The notes under the pieces were generated by a model. The model had not been told where the DNA came from. It did not search any database and was given only the letters and a program-made list of their open reading frames with translations. Positions 63,803 through 64,000 of a stretch of DNA of 64,000 nt are shown here, piece after piece. Every line of letters starts with the position of its first letter. Positions within the stretch are counted from its first letter, which is position 1. The translations under genes and the position numbers were made by a program. Source of the DNA: JADFQT01 sp965216025 (GTDB lineage Bacteria > Chloroflexota > Dehalococcoidia > Lucifugimonadales > UBA3495); the NCBI GenBank assembly GCA_965216025.1, contig CBDCEX010000018.1:248001-312000 (forward strand), in the 5' to 3' direction.

Positions 63803-64000
63803 TACATCTCCCGTACCCGGCTAAGGACGGCTCACCAAGGAGGGTGGTACCTACACCCAGGAAAACCAGATGGATTTTAGCTGAACCTCCCGGCTAAGGC
63901 AAACGCCAGATAGCTGCCACATTATTGTTTGGCAGTCGGACCCCTGGCCACATGCCGCGGGATATAGGATAATGGGCAGCGATTTGGCCCCTCGCACATC
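63803..64000. other. Right-edge intergenic sequence
   Basis: About 200 bp upstream of the CoA-transferase pair, with no supported gene. It should hold their promoter; I see no confident motif. Confidence 0.4.

Overview
The window looks like a chromosomal contig of an uncultured Chloroflexota bacterium, most like the Dehalococcoidia/SAR202 lineage. This rests on gene content: class D flavin monooxygenase, luciferase-like oxidoreductase, two MmgE/PrpD proteins, two CaiB/BaiF CoA-transferases, LigB-type ring cleavage, Ldh-type dehydrogenase and a dnaB-dnaD-dnaC-like block after rplI. Base composition is moderately GC-rich. The placement is an inference; no 16S gene is present to confirm it.

Layout. 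0-3 kb: decayed transposases (IS4-like, IS630) and a tyrosine recombinase fragment. 3-16 kb: catabolic and oxidoreductase genes (M20 amidohydrolase, VOC, SDR, dienelactone hydrolases, acyl-CoA-dehydrogenase-like monooxygenase, SMP-30, LLM, MATE efflux), interrupted by an IS1182 element and an ISAs1/amidohydrolase junction. 16-19 kb: recombinase remnant, orphan response regulator with a small HTH partner, and an ISAs1 element with a perfect 12-bp target repeat. 19-29 kb: metal-dependent hydrolase, LigB dioxygenase, phosphotriesterase-like hydrolase, tRNA-Arg, Ldh, dehalogenase-like hydrolase, DUF2330, DUF4389, TAT-lipoprotein dienelactone hydrolase and TenA. 29.9-33.8 kb: conserved replication block rplI-dnaB-dnaD-helicase loader. 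34.4-38 kb: a two-component system whose kinase is cut by a group II intron remnant that is itself cut by IS5. 38-41.9 kb: initiator tRNA and a 23S rRNA gene, with no linked 16S or 5S. 42-47 kb: secreted copper and collagen-like lipoproteins (one split by IS66) and IS701/MITE debris. 47-55.8 kb: enoyl-CoA hydratase, MOSC, TIGR03086, two PrpD proteins, LON-domain protein and SMP-30. 55-60 kb: MITEs, IS701, a response regulator split by a double insertion, and IS630. 60-64 kb: small secreted protein, tRNA-Met/Ile2 and two CoA-transferases.

Main discoveries. (1) The 23S gene contains a 491-nt group I intron at E. coli position 1923, the I-CeuI site, with recognisable P1, P3, P7 and P8 and a terminal G, and no visible homing endonuclease. 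(2) A family of ~170-bp MITEs bounded by CTAG occurs four times, plus one scrambled copy, and uses the same 4-bp target as an IS701 element. Both are stacked inside one response regulator gene, which can be rejoined in frame. (3) The helicase loader has two tandem DnaC-like AAA+ domains and overlaps the dnaD-like gene out of frame by 188 nt. (4) A 186-bp element with 10-bp target repeats appears to be a MITE derived from the ISAs1 element whose left end lies at 9.1 kb. (5) One IS701 copy differs from its sister almost only by small deletions and ends in an interleaved mosaic with MITE sequence, which may be an assembly artefact.

How the genes work together: the enzymes form no single complete pathway. 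They look like a broad oxidative and hydrolytic repertoire for aromatic, lactone, haloacid and acyl-CoA substrates. The heavy load of different insertion sequences, many broken, indicates a genome under relaxed selection or in active rearrangement.
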